Part shown: piece by piece, positions 33,981-43,484 of the stretch | Position numbering within the stretch: the first letter of the stretch is position 1 | How the letters are laid out: the number at the start of each line of letters is the position of its first letter | DNA from: Planoprotostelium fungivorum | Taxonomy: Eukaryota > Evosea > Variosea > Cavosteliida > Cavosteliaceae | Length of the DNA: 46,267 nucleotides | Direction of reading: 5' to 3' | Assembly: GCA_003024175.1 (NCBI GenBank) | Contig: MDYQ01000215.1 | Span: forward strand, 1-46,267 | Program-made: the position numbers and the translations under genes | The notes under the pieces: generated by a model | The model's database searches: none | What the model was told of the DNA's origin: nothing | Seen by the model: only the letters and a program-made list of their open reading frames with translations

Positions 33981-35134
33981 TTAGTTGATCAACGGGGTTC
34001 TCTCATCGGTCGTAGGTGATCGTTCCTTCTCCTTCCTCCTTGCAAAGACTAGGGCGATGAGTACCAGAACCATGGCCATGGGTATTTGTTCAGAAACCCC
34101 AAAGTAGAAGACGATGAGCAGGATGTAGTACGGTGTGCTAGAGGAGTAAGGTGCCTGTGGGTATCGGTTGTGAATGACATTGGCCGCGGCGTGCAGAGCG
34201 AAGTTGACCGTACACACACCCACCAGCAGACGGAGCTGCTTCTGCGTTAGTAGAGGAACAGGATCATCACTCACTCGACGCAAGACGTAGTTCTTTCTTC
34301 GGCTGTGCTTGAGGGCGTGACGAAGCCTCTGGCTCAATAGAACCCCCCAGATGATGAAATTGACCACAAGGATGATCGCTAATGTAGAGATAAAAATGGC
34401 CTGCAGAGTAATATCTGTCTGTGAATATCTGGAGGACTCTGCTGCACAGATTTTAGCATTTATGTATGTAAGCGCAAATTCACATCTAAAGTGTGCAAAA
34501 TAGAAGCTGTAAGACAGAACCAGAGAGATAACAAGAAACTCAGTCAGAGCGAACAGATACCACAGACTCTGTCTCGATTGGACCTTACCTGTACCACTGT
34601 AGTACAGGTCGATTCTGATCTTCATTAGTCGATGCATGCACGATCACTTACATGTAAAAGAGGAGAACAAAATAGATTGTAAATTGTAGTATCTGTCTGA
34701 ATGAGAAAAAGACACAGCAGTTTCCCACCTCAGGAACATAGTCGACAAAGACTAACAGCCATAACTTGGGATAGATGTAGTTTTGAAGAGTTTCTTTGTG
34801 GTTGAGTGCGAACAGAAGCCATGATCGCTCTGTTTCTGGTCATGATTCGATCTCACAATATCACACACCGCAAAGAAAAAGCAGACTCAAAGCATAGATA
34901 ATCCGTGGTCTAATCTGAGCTTTTCGTAAATTCTGTAGTTGTGAGACAGAGAGGTGCATGTTCGAGACAGACCCTCACAAAGAAGACACGCAGGAGAAGG
35001 ATCAAACTGAAAATGGCTAACAGAATATATATCGATCCGAGAATATACCGAGTTAGAACACTTCTGGGGTCACCGTGGGGTGTGATGTCCCCCATCCTCC
35101 ATGTTGTTGTCTTTTTGTCGCCCCCTTTTCTCAT
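33981..35134 (-). CDS. Seven-TM protein, TOM1/THH1- and GPR137-like
   Basis: This is a multi-pass membrane protein on the minus strand with about five exons. After a short basic N-terminus come helices reading YILGSIYILLAIFSLILLLR, IIYALSLLFLC, YPKLWLLVFVDYVPE, ILQFTIYFVLLFYI, LTEFLVISLVLSYSFYF, LQAIFISTLAIILVVNFIIW and PYYILLIVFYFGVSEQIPMA. The loop LRKAQIRPRIIYALSLLFL and the VPEILQF helix resemble the THH1/TOM1/TOM3 and GPR137 group of vacuolar/lysosomal proteins. The C-terminus DERTPLIN contains an acidic dileucine-like sorting signal. The family assignment is tentative; that it is a 7-TM protein is well supported. The start could be the internal ATG giving MGDITPHGD. A 20-bp inverted repeat overlaps the first codons. 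Confidence 0.55.
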
Positions 35135-35745
35135 TGTAGTTCAGTCAATTATTCGCAGGGGAAAAGAGCGACAAAAAGACAACAACAACAATGAGAAAGA
35201 ACTTATTGCGGTCCAGCGAGACAACAGCTTCAAGTGTTCGATATGTTAGTCATTAGGGTCGTAGCTGTGATGTGCGTGTACTGTCCATAAGGATATCCTC
35301 ATCCATCCTCGAGTTTTCTTGGTTCGTTTGGGTGCGCAGCTCACTCCGTTCGTTCCGTACCAGAGCGTGCACTTGGAAAGTTCTCAAGCTCCTCCTCTTT
35401 CTTGTGGTCTTAAATTTGTAGGTTTCTGGCGGGTAAGCTCTCTAACAATTCTGTCAAGTGGGAGCGGCGTTATTGGCTCTGTTAGCTACATTCTGCTCGT
35501 AACAAGAGCGGCAAGCATTAAAAAATTCACCTGATCTCAGATGACAGAATCAATGCTGATGAGATTAGAGAACAGTTCATCGATAAAATTGGCTCTTCAT
35601 CGAAGATGGCGGAGAGAAATTGATGAGATCCAATCTCCTTGCTCTTCGTTCATCTATTCTCTGGCTGAAATGACATCAAAAGTATGGGTTGTGTTCCCTC
35701 ACCTCGACAATCATCGATCGTCTTCATTGATGTCGTCAGTCGTAA
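35135..35745. other. Unassigned region with possible exons
   Basis: A plus-strand frame after a good acceptor (CACCTGATCTCAG, at about 35538) reads SDDRINADEIREQFIDKIGS before a stop near 35622. On the minus strand, a GTGAGG to TTTCAG segment at about 35683-35720 looks intron-like. The DNA is too short on evidence to call a gene on either strand. The left part holds the promoter of the 7-TM gene and one arm of an inverted repeat. Confidence 0.25.
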
Positions 35746-35749
35746 CCGT

Positions 35750-36475
35750 TGAGAGCTGAAGAGAAGAGCCGATCACACCCCACACAAGAGTGAATGATCT
35801 CATATCCTTCATATCTTTTCCTTCGTCGACGTCTTACATGGAGACACAAGAGAGCACGGTGCTTGAAATTTGTTGTTGGCGATGCTGGGAATGATCAGGA
35901 GCAGGTGTAACAGACGAATAAAGTTCTTCACTCCTCTGAGGGGGCCGCGGTTTCTCCCAGTTCTCTATCTCGCGATGGTCCGGTTGGTGAAAAAGCGAAT
36001 AGAAAATTTGACTTTACCTGCACAGCTGTGATGTGATGGCTGCGGCTCGTTGAGGAATCCTCTACGGACTGCAGTGACTTCGGATGGGATACCCAGTTCA
36101 ACGTGACAATTGAGTCCGTCCAGTGCCCTCTGGTGGCAGGATTGAATTGGACTTATTCAATTCATCCACAGGTGGCGTTGACGTCCTGTTCTTTGATCCT
36201 CACCTATCTCCGAGTCTGACAATTCTTCAACTCCGCCTTTCTGATGCGATAATCTCACCTTATCTGAAGGTAAGATGGCGAAATACTTTATCACTCTTAT
36301 GATGTGTGCGGCGGGTTTTCTGTGGGGTAGCGCAGAGATCTCTGCTGACATTGTCATTGTGAGGCTTTGGACAACGGCAGGAATCTGATCGTACTCCTCC
36401 TGGAATGTCTTTGTCGATTTCTTCCTAGTTGATTCATAAAGGGACTCAAACTCGAATGAAGAAGGCCTTTTCTGT
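35750..36475 (-). CDS. Probable C-terminal extension of the RhoGAP protein
   Basis: Downstream of the SH3 stop, the minus strand keeps coding character in linked exons. These are FEFESLYESTRKKSTKTFQE and onward, ending in GGVEELSDSEI; a 52-nt GTGAGG intron (about 36156-36207); VQFNPATRGHWTDSIVTLN with TSRSHHITAVQ; another 52-nt intron; then RGPLRGVKNFIRLLHLLLII and a stop near 35795. If a 34-nt intron inside the SH3 end (GTGTCA to AAACAG, ending at about 36472) is spliced, all of this joins the RhoGAP protein in frame after FPSNY. Otherwise it is a separate gene starting at an ATG near 36512. The exact 3' end is not settled. Confidence 0.4.
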
Positions 36476-38717
36476 TTATGTATTGTCCCCTGTAACATTT
36501 GACACATAGTTGCTTGGAAAGAGACCTTTGTCTCCTGTCCTCTGTGATATCCCTTCCCACCACCCAGGTCCACCGGCTGTACCAGTCTTTGCTGTCACCT
36601 GGGACGGTTATTCCATTTCGATGACGTCAAGACACCTTGAGGTGGTCACCGACGGCCAATGATATCTGTGACGGTGCTATAGCCTCGTACTTGTATTTGG
36701 CCACCACCATCTCCTCCCCTCCATCCCTCAGCCGTCTTTCCAGCTCTACTATTCTCGCTCTAGCTTGAGCTAATTGTTGTCTCAACTGAACGTTCTCCTT
36801 CTGCAACTCGACCTCCCGCATCGAGACACTCTCCTCTTCTGCAAAGGATGATCTGCTGGTACTGTTTGACATCCCTTGGTTCTGTCAAGTTCAGTCGGCA
36901 TCTTATCCCTATCACTCACAGAGGCCACAGAACCCCTCCCCGTCAATAACTTTGCTATCTGCCTCACTTTCAGAGACTGTGTGTGAATGAATGGATTACC
37001 TTGGGAGAATCCATAGACAGGGGCATCTCCTGTACTCCTGTGCTGAGCTCTGCCGTGATCTCAAAGATCAACTCACTCCATGACTACTCTCGTCAATGCC
37101 GTATCACAGTCCCCTACCCACCGCACACTCCTCTGCGCTCCCAGCTGCGAACGATTCGACACCTCCATTGGACATGCTGAGAACGAAGCAGTGAGGCTTA
37201 TCTGCCGAATTCCCAATCAAGCAGTAATTGAGGTCAAGGATCTCCTTCTGAGATTTATCCTTCGGTTTACAGACGATGGCTTTCTGCCGCGTTAACTGAA
37301 TCGGTCATCTCTCTCGTTCCGTCTCCCTCTCACCTTCATCCACACTTCACTCCATCCACTCTTTCCTGCTCACGTCAGTCGGGCCTCCCCTCTCCCTCAC
37401 CTTTTCGGCTGAGCAGTCCCTCTTTGATGGTGGCATCGGACGCAAATAGTTTCAAGTTGAGCTTCTTGATCAGAGGTGCGTTCGATTGCTCGGGCTGACG
37501 CCTCGTGTTCAGAAGTGGCTGTATGATGGCTGTCTCTCTCAGTCCTCCTTCCACCGATTCCTTACCTTCTTCAGTGTCTCTCCTCTTGCTGATGGTGACT
37601 CCCACGTCTCTGAAGATTCGGGTATCCTCTGTGATGAACAGGACGACGACATCGTTGGCTGCCGATGAATCTCTCATCACCTTCATTGGATCGTGCCCCT
37701 TCAATCTGTGTGACGTTGAATCTAAGTGGAGTAGGAGAGCACACCTCAGCATGTTAGGCGAGAAGACAATGGCGAGGTTACTCGGCGTCATCTTGTTGAT
37801 TTCACTGAATTTGGCAACTCGGGATAAAAAGTTAGATATGAATCTACTCCTTTCAGTTTTTCTCTCCCGGACACGCACCTTAGGACGACCCGGTTGACTT
37901 CTGGTAACTGATGAACCAATTCGATGGCCCGTTGTACCTTCTTTTGGTGATCAGCCTCTGATGCCATTTGGATAAAGTCGTCATATAGCTCGTAGGTGAT
38001 GAGTGGCTCGGGTAGTTCCCTGAGGTACAACTTGAAGAGCCCAGCGACGGTGTGAGCGTCCGTCTCGGGCAGTGTGTCTCGTGCGTCCCTGGCAAAAGCT
38101 GGTTTTCCAAATTCGAAAACCTTCCCCTTATCGAACATTCTCTTGTAGTCCTCCAATTGAGACTGCACCCCCGACATCCGAAAGATGCCCTCCACGTCCA
38201 AGCCTATCTCGATGAGCAGACGATATAGAGATTGGTAGTAGGAAAGAGAGGTCACCGTAGTTATCCAGCCATGAGGTGGTCTTTCGCATGACTACAGGGA
38301 TGGGATTGATGGCCTCTCCGGTGTATCGACTGAGAAGAGGTGCCAGACCCACCCCAAAGACTTTCGTGTCACCTCCAGGAACGCATTTGTCTTGGATTCG
38401 ACTCAGCCAGTCCTGTACTGTGCTCTCCTCTGCGGGTGCCAGTACGTAGCGTGTCTTCAAATTCAATTCAAAGTTTCCCTTGGTCATCACGATGCTTCCC
38501 TTCTCTGTCCCCCCTTCAGCTTCACTCTCTCCATCTTCTCACCATCCAGGTGAACCGAATAGTATTCGCAGGGAATGATCCCACAGGGGCTCTTGTCTTC
38601 TTTCGATGCGTAGTACAACAGTACATTGTCTCTCAGTATCACGTTCCTCTTCTTCTTCGATGTCTTTCCCTTTGCATTCGCTGACGATTTATACATCACT
38701 CCTTCCTGCGAGACCAC
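36476..38717 (-). CDS. PH-RhoGAP-PH-SH3 GTPase-activating protein (core)
   Basis: This stimulates GTP hydrolysis by Rho/Rac-family GTPases. Domains in order on the minus strand: a first PH domain (GVMYKSSA to KTSKKKRNVILRDNVLLYYA, then SRIQDKC); RhoGAP from about 38260 to 37750, with GLDVEGIFRMSGVQSQLEDY holding the arginine finger in IFR, VAGLFKLYLRELPEPLI, VNRVVL, and KMTPSNLAIVFSPNML; a second PH domain (TIKEGLLSRKG, WSEVWMK, KPKDKSQKEI, ELSTGVQEM); a coiled coil (VELQKENVQLRQQLAQARAR); and an SH3 domain (AKYKYEAIAPSQISLAVGDH, GWWEGISQRTGDKGLFPSNY). Introns are 35-45 nt. The ATG used here may be internal, because upstream exons can splice into it in phase. TAA at 36476-36478 ends the simple reading. 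Confidence 0.85.
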
Positions 38718-38739
38718 TGTCAGTCAACAATGCATAGAG

Positions 38740-39608
38740 TACACGAACTGTACAGCGCACAAACGGGTCATGGTGGATGAGAAGCATCACCTTCTCACAG
38801 CCATCCGATGCTTCACTGTAACTGAGCTTGCTGAATAGAGACAAAGGCATCAAGACCAACATCCCCGAACCCGTTTGCAATAATTGTGTGGGGGCGAAAT
38901 TACAATTAAAACTGATGAGACGAGAGGGATCACAGAGAACTCGATCAGGCTGTACATCATCAATCCATTGAAACGAATGAAACCCCACCAAGTGCTTACA
39001 CACGACACTCTCTGTGATACCGAAACCTTTTCGAAGAGAGTATAAGGATTGACACAGAGGTGAAGCCATATCCACAGCCATCTCACGGATCTTGGAAGAC
39101 ATCTGGTGGAACTGGACCTCTTCAGTCTCAGGTTCTGCAACGGAGTATTACCCCTGAGGCAACTACGGCAGATATAGCGGAAGGTCTTCGCCAGTAATCC
39201 AACACTTCTCCCGCGATCACCTCCACAGTGTCCTTGTCTGAGATCACAACGGGTGGCTCATCGGAAGTCGCAGGTCTTACGATCTCCCTCTCATGGCACG
39301 CTTCTACGACCAATCTATAATCGTTGATCAACAGACAATTTTCGAGCTGATGTCAGTCGAAAGACTTAATGGGTCACCTGTGGTCGGATATATATTTGAT
39401 GATTTGTTCTTTCAGATCCGACGCTTTCATTGCGTGTTGCGATAAAATCCTCGTGGTGAGAGGATCTACCGCCTCAATTACACTCCCCTCTGCGACATGT
39501 TCTCTCGAACGAAGCGCTCTCGTATTGTCCAGGTCTATAGGAAGACGAACAACATATGCTATGTGTTGTTTAGATATGATTCGTCCACGCTCCTCACTCT
39601 TCAGCATG
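38740..39608 (-). CDS. Probable N-terminal exons of the RhoGAP gene
   Basis: Minus-strand exons upstream of the PH domain read MLKSEERGRIISKQH to MKASDLKEQIIKYISDH, a 65-nt intron, LVVEACHEREIVRPATSDEP with VEVIAGEVLDYW, then EVQFHQMSSKIREMAVDMAS and a stretch ending SKLSYSEASDG. From there a GTGAGA donor and an 80-nt intron can join in phase to LVSQEGVMYKSSA of the PH-RhoGAP part. The helical, charged character and the VQFHQMSSKIREM segment would suit a BAR-like domain, known in RhoGAP proteins, but the similarity is weak. Read alone without the last splice, the frame stops at 38689 inside the next gene's start, which argues for one joined gene. Confidence 0.45.
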
Positions 39609-39712
39609 CGGCTGTCCGATGCGGTGGTTTGCTTTTTCTGACGGGAGTTTGTATTATTTATGAATTCGCCGACAATATGCTGTGGCTTGTATGTTTCGGC
39701 TGAAAGGCAATC

Positions 39713-39837
39713 GGAGGGCTGGATGTTCGTCACCTTGGTCTACAAGATCCCCATGTTCAACACCATCTACATCGCTGCCATCACTGGTGCCTTTGGAACG
39801 AATGCATTCAAGGTACATCCACCCATCCTTACATCAC
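39713..39837 (+). repeat. Inverted duplicate of a carboxylesterase exon (pseudo-exon)
   Basis: These 125 bp are the reverse complement of 41437-41561 with a single mismatch (GTTCGTCACC here, GTTTGTCACC in the gene). The copy carries the end of an esterase exon ([19 protein letters not shown] and onward) with its donor GTACATCC and about 25 bp of intron. Homology stops abruptly at both ends. It lies 154 bp upstream of OSTC and is not flanked by other esterase exons, so it cannot code for an esterase. Confidence 0.92.
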
Positions 39838-39991
39838 ACCTATAGAGACGCATCATATAAAAAGGGAATATTATAGTGCATTTATCTAAAGGGTGGTGGC
39901 TAAGAGGCGCTTTGAGAATAGAGAATTTTGGATTTATTGATGGTATACAACGGGAACTTTCGCATTGACGTGGCTCAAAGTTTCATCGACC

Positions 39992-40482
39992 ATGTCTGCT
40001 CTGCTCGAAGCCCCGTTCCACATTATCCGCGTACCAAATGTGAGGCTGAAGGCAATCAACATCCCAAGACCTCACCCTATGGTCGTTTTCGCCGTTCTCT
40101 TCTTCTCGTACTTTTTGGTCATCTCTGGAATCATCTACGATGTTATCGTCGAACCACCTGCCATGGGATCAGAATTAGACCCAGTTACGAAGAAGGGAAG
40201 ACCTGTCGCCTTCTTAAAGTGGAGAGTCAACGGGCAATACATCATCGAGGGTCTCACTGCCGGCTTCATGTTTGGACTTGGAGGGCTCGGATTCATCTTT
40301 TTGGATCGCGCAAGTGGAGCCAAACTGGGAGATCAGGCGAGATACTTTTTGTTGGGAGCAGCTGCCATCTTCATCCTGGTCTCCTATAACCTCTCCATTA
40401 CTTTCATCAAGATCAAAGTTCCAGGTGAGTGATTTGAGATAGTTCATCTGATTAATTCTATACAGGTTACATGAGATCTTAA
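39992..40482 (+). CDS. OSTC: Oligosaccharyltransferase complex subunit OSTC
   Basis: OSTC (DC2; yeast Ost3/6-position adaptor) docks the STT3A-type oligosaccharyltransferase on the translocon for co-translational N-glycosylation in the ER. Two exons (39992-40424, 40466-40482) encode 149 aa, the same length as human OSTC. Three membrane helices are visible, with the family's strongest motifs: GIIYDVIVEPPAMGS, RPVAFL, RVNGQYIIEGL and GGLGFIFLDR. The tiny second exon adds GYMRS, paralleling the human C-terminal PGYLMG. A frame extends upstream to 39965, but MSALLEAPF is the family-like start. Confidence 0.95.
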
Positions 40483-40601
40483 CAAGTACCAAAGACGATT
40501 CTGTTCTCAATAAGAAAAATAAATCCTGACCGGGTAGATCTTTTTCAGTAGCTCCTCGTCATTCATGCAAGGTGCTGTAGAGAAACAGAAATCAAGCGGA
40601 T

Positions 40602-43005
40602 TTATTTGACGTCGTAGCCGATAGAGTCCCAAAAGTCACATACTGCCAAGAGTAAGTCGAGGAAGAGCGAGATGTGAGCGAAGAGGGAAAGAGTGAGTGA
40701 GTGAGTGAAGAGAAGAGTGAGTAAAGAGGGGAAGAGATGAATGGCGTGAGTGAGAGATGGTGAGAAAGAATACCGTTGGATTTGTAGTCGTCTTGGATGA
40801 TGGAGGGAATGGCAAACTCGACAGCCCTCCTTCCCTTTCCTGCATCTCCCGAAAACTTGGGCCAGTCTTCGCTGGGTACCCCATCCTTGGCAAAGTTGCC
40901 CCATGCGCTCTGCATGGTATCAGATAGACCTCTCTCAGAGGAGGTGAACTGAGGCAGAGTTCCAAAGACGTAAGGTAGCTCGGCTCCGTGGCAGACGTGG
41001 TCGTTGCAGAAGGTCATGTCACCCTGACTCGATCAACAGAGTCCTTCTCTTCTCTCACCATCAGCCATTTCGAGTGCTCTGTCTTGTGGTTGAATTCGTA
41101 CACGTACGTGTCCGTCTGATTTGCGACCACCTCGGCAAACTGGTTGATGGTCAGCAGGCTCGCATGAGAGGACACTTCCATCAGAAGGTATGGAGGGTGA
41201 TGGATAATAGGAGGTGATAGATAGTAAGAGGTGATAGATAATAAGAGGTGAAAGATAGTAAGAGGTGATAGATAGTAGGAGGTGAAAGGATGGGATGAGT
41301 GAGATGATGGATGATGATTACCCTGCGTGAAGGACAGGTGAAGATGGCATCCGTGACGAGTCTGGCAAATGCAGGTCTGCAGTCAGCAAAGGGATTGAGT
41401 GGTGGAGGGTACTTGCGTAAGACCTGTTCTCCGTGAGTGATGTAAGGATGGGTGGATGTACCTTGAATGCATTCGTTCCAAAGGCACCAGTGATGGCAGC
41501 GATGTAGATGGTGTTGAACATGGGGATCTTGTAGACCAAGGTGACAAACATCCAGCCCTCCTCTGCATTGCTTCCGATGATCTGCCCTCATCAGTGGTTT
41601 CCATGGTCTCCACTCACCAAGGGCACTTGATGGAATCGACCCGCATTCGCAGCCGTCAACACCTGATTCGATTATCCCTCCATCCCTCTTGCTTCCTCAC
41701 CTGTTCTGGAACCCAGTCGCCGTCCACCGTTGGATCCCTGCATGCGTGTTACACTTCTCTCATGTACTATACAGCAACGATATGGAGTGACATTCTCAGA
41801 GATGAAAGTCACCATGGGAGAGAGATGGTAGAGCCGTTGAGGTTGAGATGAGAGGGAAAGGGAGGAACAAACTTGGAGGCGGAGGTGATCTCCTCGGCCG
41901 TCTTGCTTCTGAGGCACTTCTCTCCTCCAAAGGTGCATCCCACCAGGGCTGAGAAGGTGTTACCCCACGTGGCAGCCACCTGTGCCAGTGAGTTCACTTT
42001 CTCATAAGGTGACTCACGAGGGGTGTCTTGAAAGATGTGGCCAGTGGATTGGACTGGATGATCGCACGATGAAACAGTCCCTTGCTGTATCTACTGATCA
42101 AGTGGGCTCCGATGGACATCCCTACCTTGTGTCATTCTCAGAAGACACAGACCACACTTGATCATCCATCGATGATGACAACATACCTCCAGCGGATTCT
42201 CCAAAGATCGTGACCTGTGAGGAGTCAGCAAAGAGGTTCAGTGGACAGCCTGATGAAAGAGGGTACCTTGGAAGGATCTCCTCCAAAATGGACGATGTTC
42301 TGTTGCACCCAAGTGAGTGCGGCATGCTGATCCATGAGGCCAAAGTTACCGCGGATGCTGCCTGAAGGGGTCAGCGGAGAGAGGAAGGTGAGTCGCACCT
42401 TTGACGAGCCATCCCAGAGGACCCAAACGATAGTTGGCGAGAACGACTACATTACCCGTTTTGGCTGCGAGGCGGGCGGAGTCATATACCTGAATGATGT
42501 TATTCAAGAATTGAAAGGGGTCTACGTACCTCAGAAGAGGCATCACCCATGGCGAATCCACCACCAGCGAGATAAAACATCACAGGAGAACCGCTGGCGT
42601 TTTTGGGTGAGAAGACGTTAAGAAACAGGCAAGACTCGGATGTAATGTTTGGGCAGAATCGAGCGGGTAGAAGACACCACTGACTCAATCAGACGATTTA
42701 GAGAAGATTGATGCAAACCTGAGGACACCCAGGTGCGTATTCTATGGTATTGAGTGTGTCGGTCCAGGATTGGATAGGTTGTGGTGCCTTCCAGCGATTC
42801 TATGTATACATCAATCGATCCGATATCAACGATACGGTCGTAAATGGTCACACACCGTACCGACGGGAGGCGCAGCGAAGGGGACACCCTTCCAGGCGAA
42901 GTGGTCTTCTCCTTCAACTCCCTTGATCTTACCATTGGTGGTTTCAACTACGGTCTGTAATCCCCAAGTCAAAGACAACAGAGAGAGGAATAGGATGGAC
43001 TTCAT
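40602..43005 (-). CDS. Secreted type-B carboxylesterase
   Basis: This is an alpha/beta-hydrolase of the carboxylesterase/cholinesterase family, similar in layout to the Dictyostelium crystal protein. It starts [17 protein letters not shown] (signal peptide) and continues [47 protein letters not shown] (oxyanion region), [30 protein letters not shown] and [17 protein letters not shown] (nucleophile Ser). The acid appears in AEEGWMFVT, and the His in [21 protein letters not shown] follows. The catalytic triad is complete. Two introns are swollen by simple repeats: 41175-41321 (147 nt) and about 40650-40773. One exon has a near-identical inverted copy at 39713-39837. The stop is TAA at 40602-40604. 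Confidence 0.92.
40680..40770. repeat. GAGT/GAGA-rich microsatellite in a carboxylesterase intron
   Basis: A GAGTGAGTGAGTGAGTGAAG run with related GAGAAGAGTGAG units sits inside the last intron of the minus-strand carboxylesterase. It expands this intron to about 125 nt in a gene whose other introns are mostly about 40-60 nt. Confidence 0.75.
41190..41290. repeat. AGAGGTGATAGATAGTA minisatellite in a carboxylesterase intron
   Basis: About five tandem copies of a 16-19 bp unit (AGAGGTGATAGATAGTA and close variants) lie in the 147-nt intron at 41175-41321. They are degenerate but clearly periodic. Confidence 0.8.
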
Positions 43006-43286
43006 CTTGTTGTCGCCTCTCGTTGTGCGCCGTCCCGGGGGACCATGCAACTCCGGTTCGGAGAAATAGATTTTCCGACCTGCAGTACTGACAACTGGGA
43101 AAAGTGCAGTGTCCTTTTCGTGCATCATAGTAAAAGCGGGTATTGTAGTCCATTTCTCTACAACTCTCCTTGCACTGAATGCTCACCTCCTGTGTTCTGT
43201 TTGGTAATCCTCTGCAAAACATTTGTAAGCGTTTGCGCGCTCTATACTTGCTTTATGCAGTCTGGGTGGAAATCTATACACACAAA
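43006..43286. other. Upstream region of the carboxylesterase
   Basis: Promoter-side DNA of the esterase. Frames on either strand (42944-43222 minus, 43045-43290 plus) lack motifs. CCGTCCCGGGGGACC near 43032-43046 is a GC-rich imperfect palindrome of unknown meaning. Confidence 0.3.
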
Positions 43287-43388
43287 TTAAGGACCTGCAG
43301 AGACCGGTCTCGACGCGGTACCTTAACGTGTCTTGCAATTGGGACACATTAACCTTAACGTGCAAGACGGTCTCGCGCAGGTCCTTAA
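43287..43388. mobile_element. MITE-like 102-bp element with terminal inverted repeats
   Basis: It begins TTAAGGACCTGC (43287-43298) and ends GCAGGTCCTTAA (43377-43388), perfect 12-bp inverted repeats. A palindrome GAGACCGGTCTC (43300-43311) follows the left arm, and CGGTCTCGC precedes the right arm. The interior has CCTTAACGTG twice (43321-43330 and 43353-43362) in different contexts. A six-base direct repeat CACAAA flanks it (43281-43286 and 43389-43394), as expected of a target-site duplication. It has no coding capacity. A non-autonomous DNA transposon or a regulatory hairpin are the two readings. Confidence 0.55.
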
Positions 43389-43484
43389 CACAAATCATAC
43401 AAAAGACACAATGAGGCAAAAGGCAGCGTATATGAATAGGCTGAGCTGAAATACAATCAATTTATTTGTGGCTCACAAGGCCGT

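Noticed and set aside
36027-36040. Another copy of the GTGATGTGAT promoter motif
   Set aside because: It falls inside a likely coding exon (SHHITA) of the RhoGAP extension, so it is probably chance.
41190-41290. CRISPR-like repeat array
   Set aside because: The repeats are contiguous without unique spacers and lie in an intron of a eukaryotic gene.
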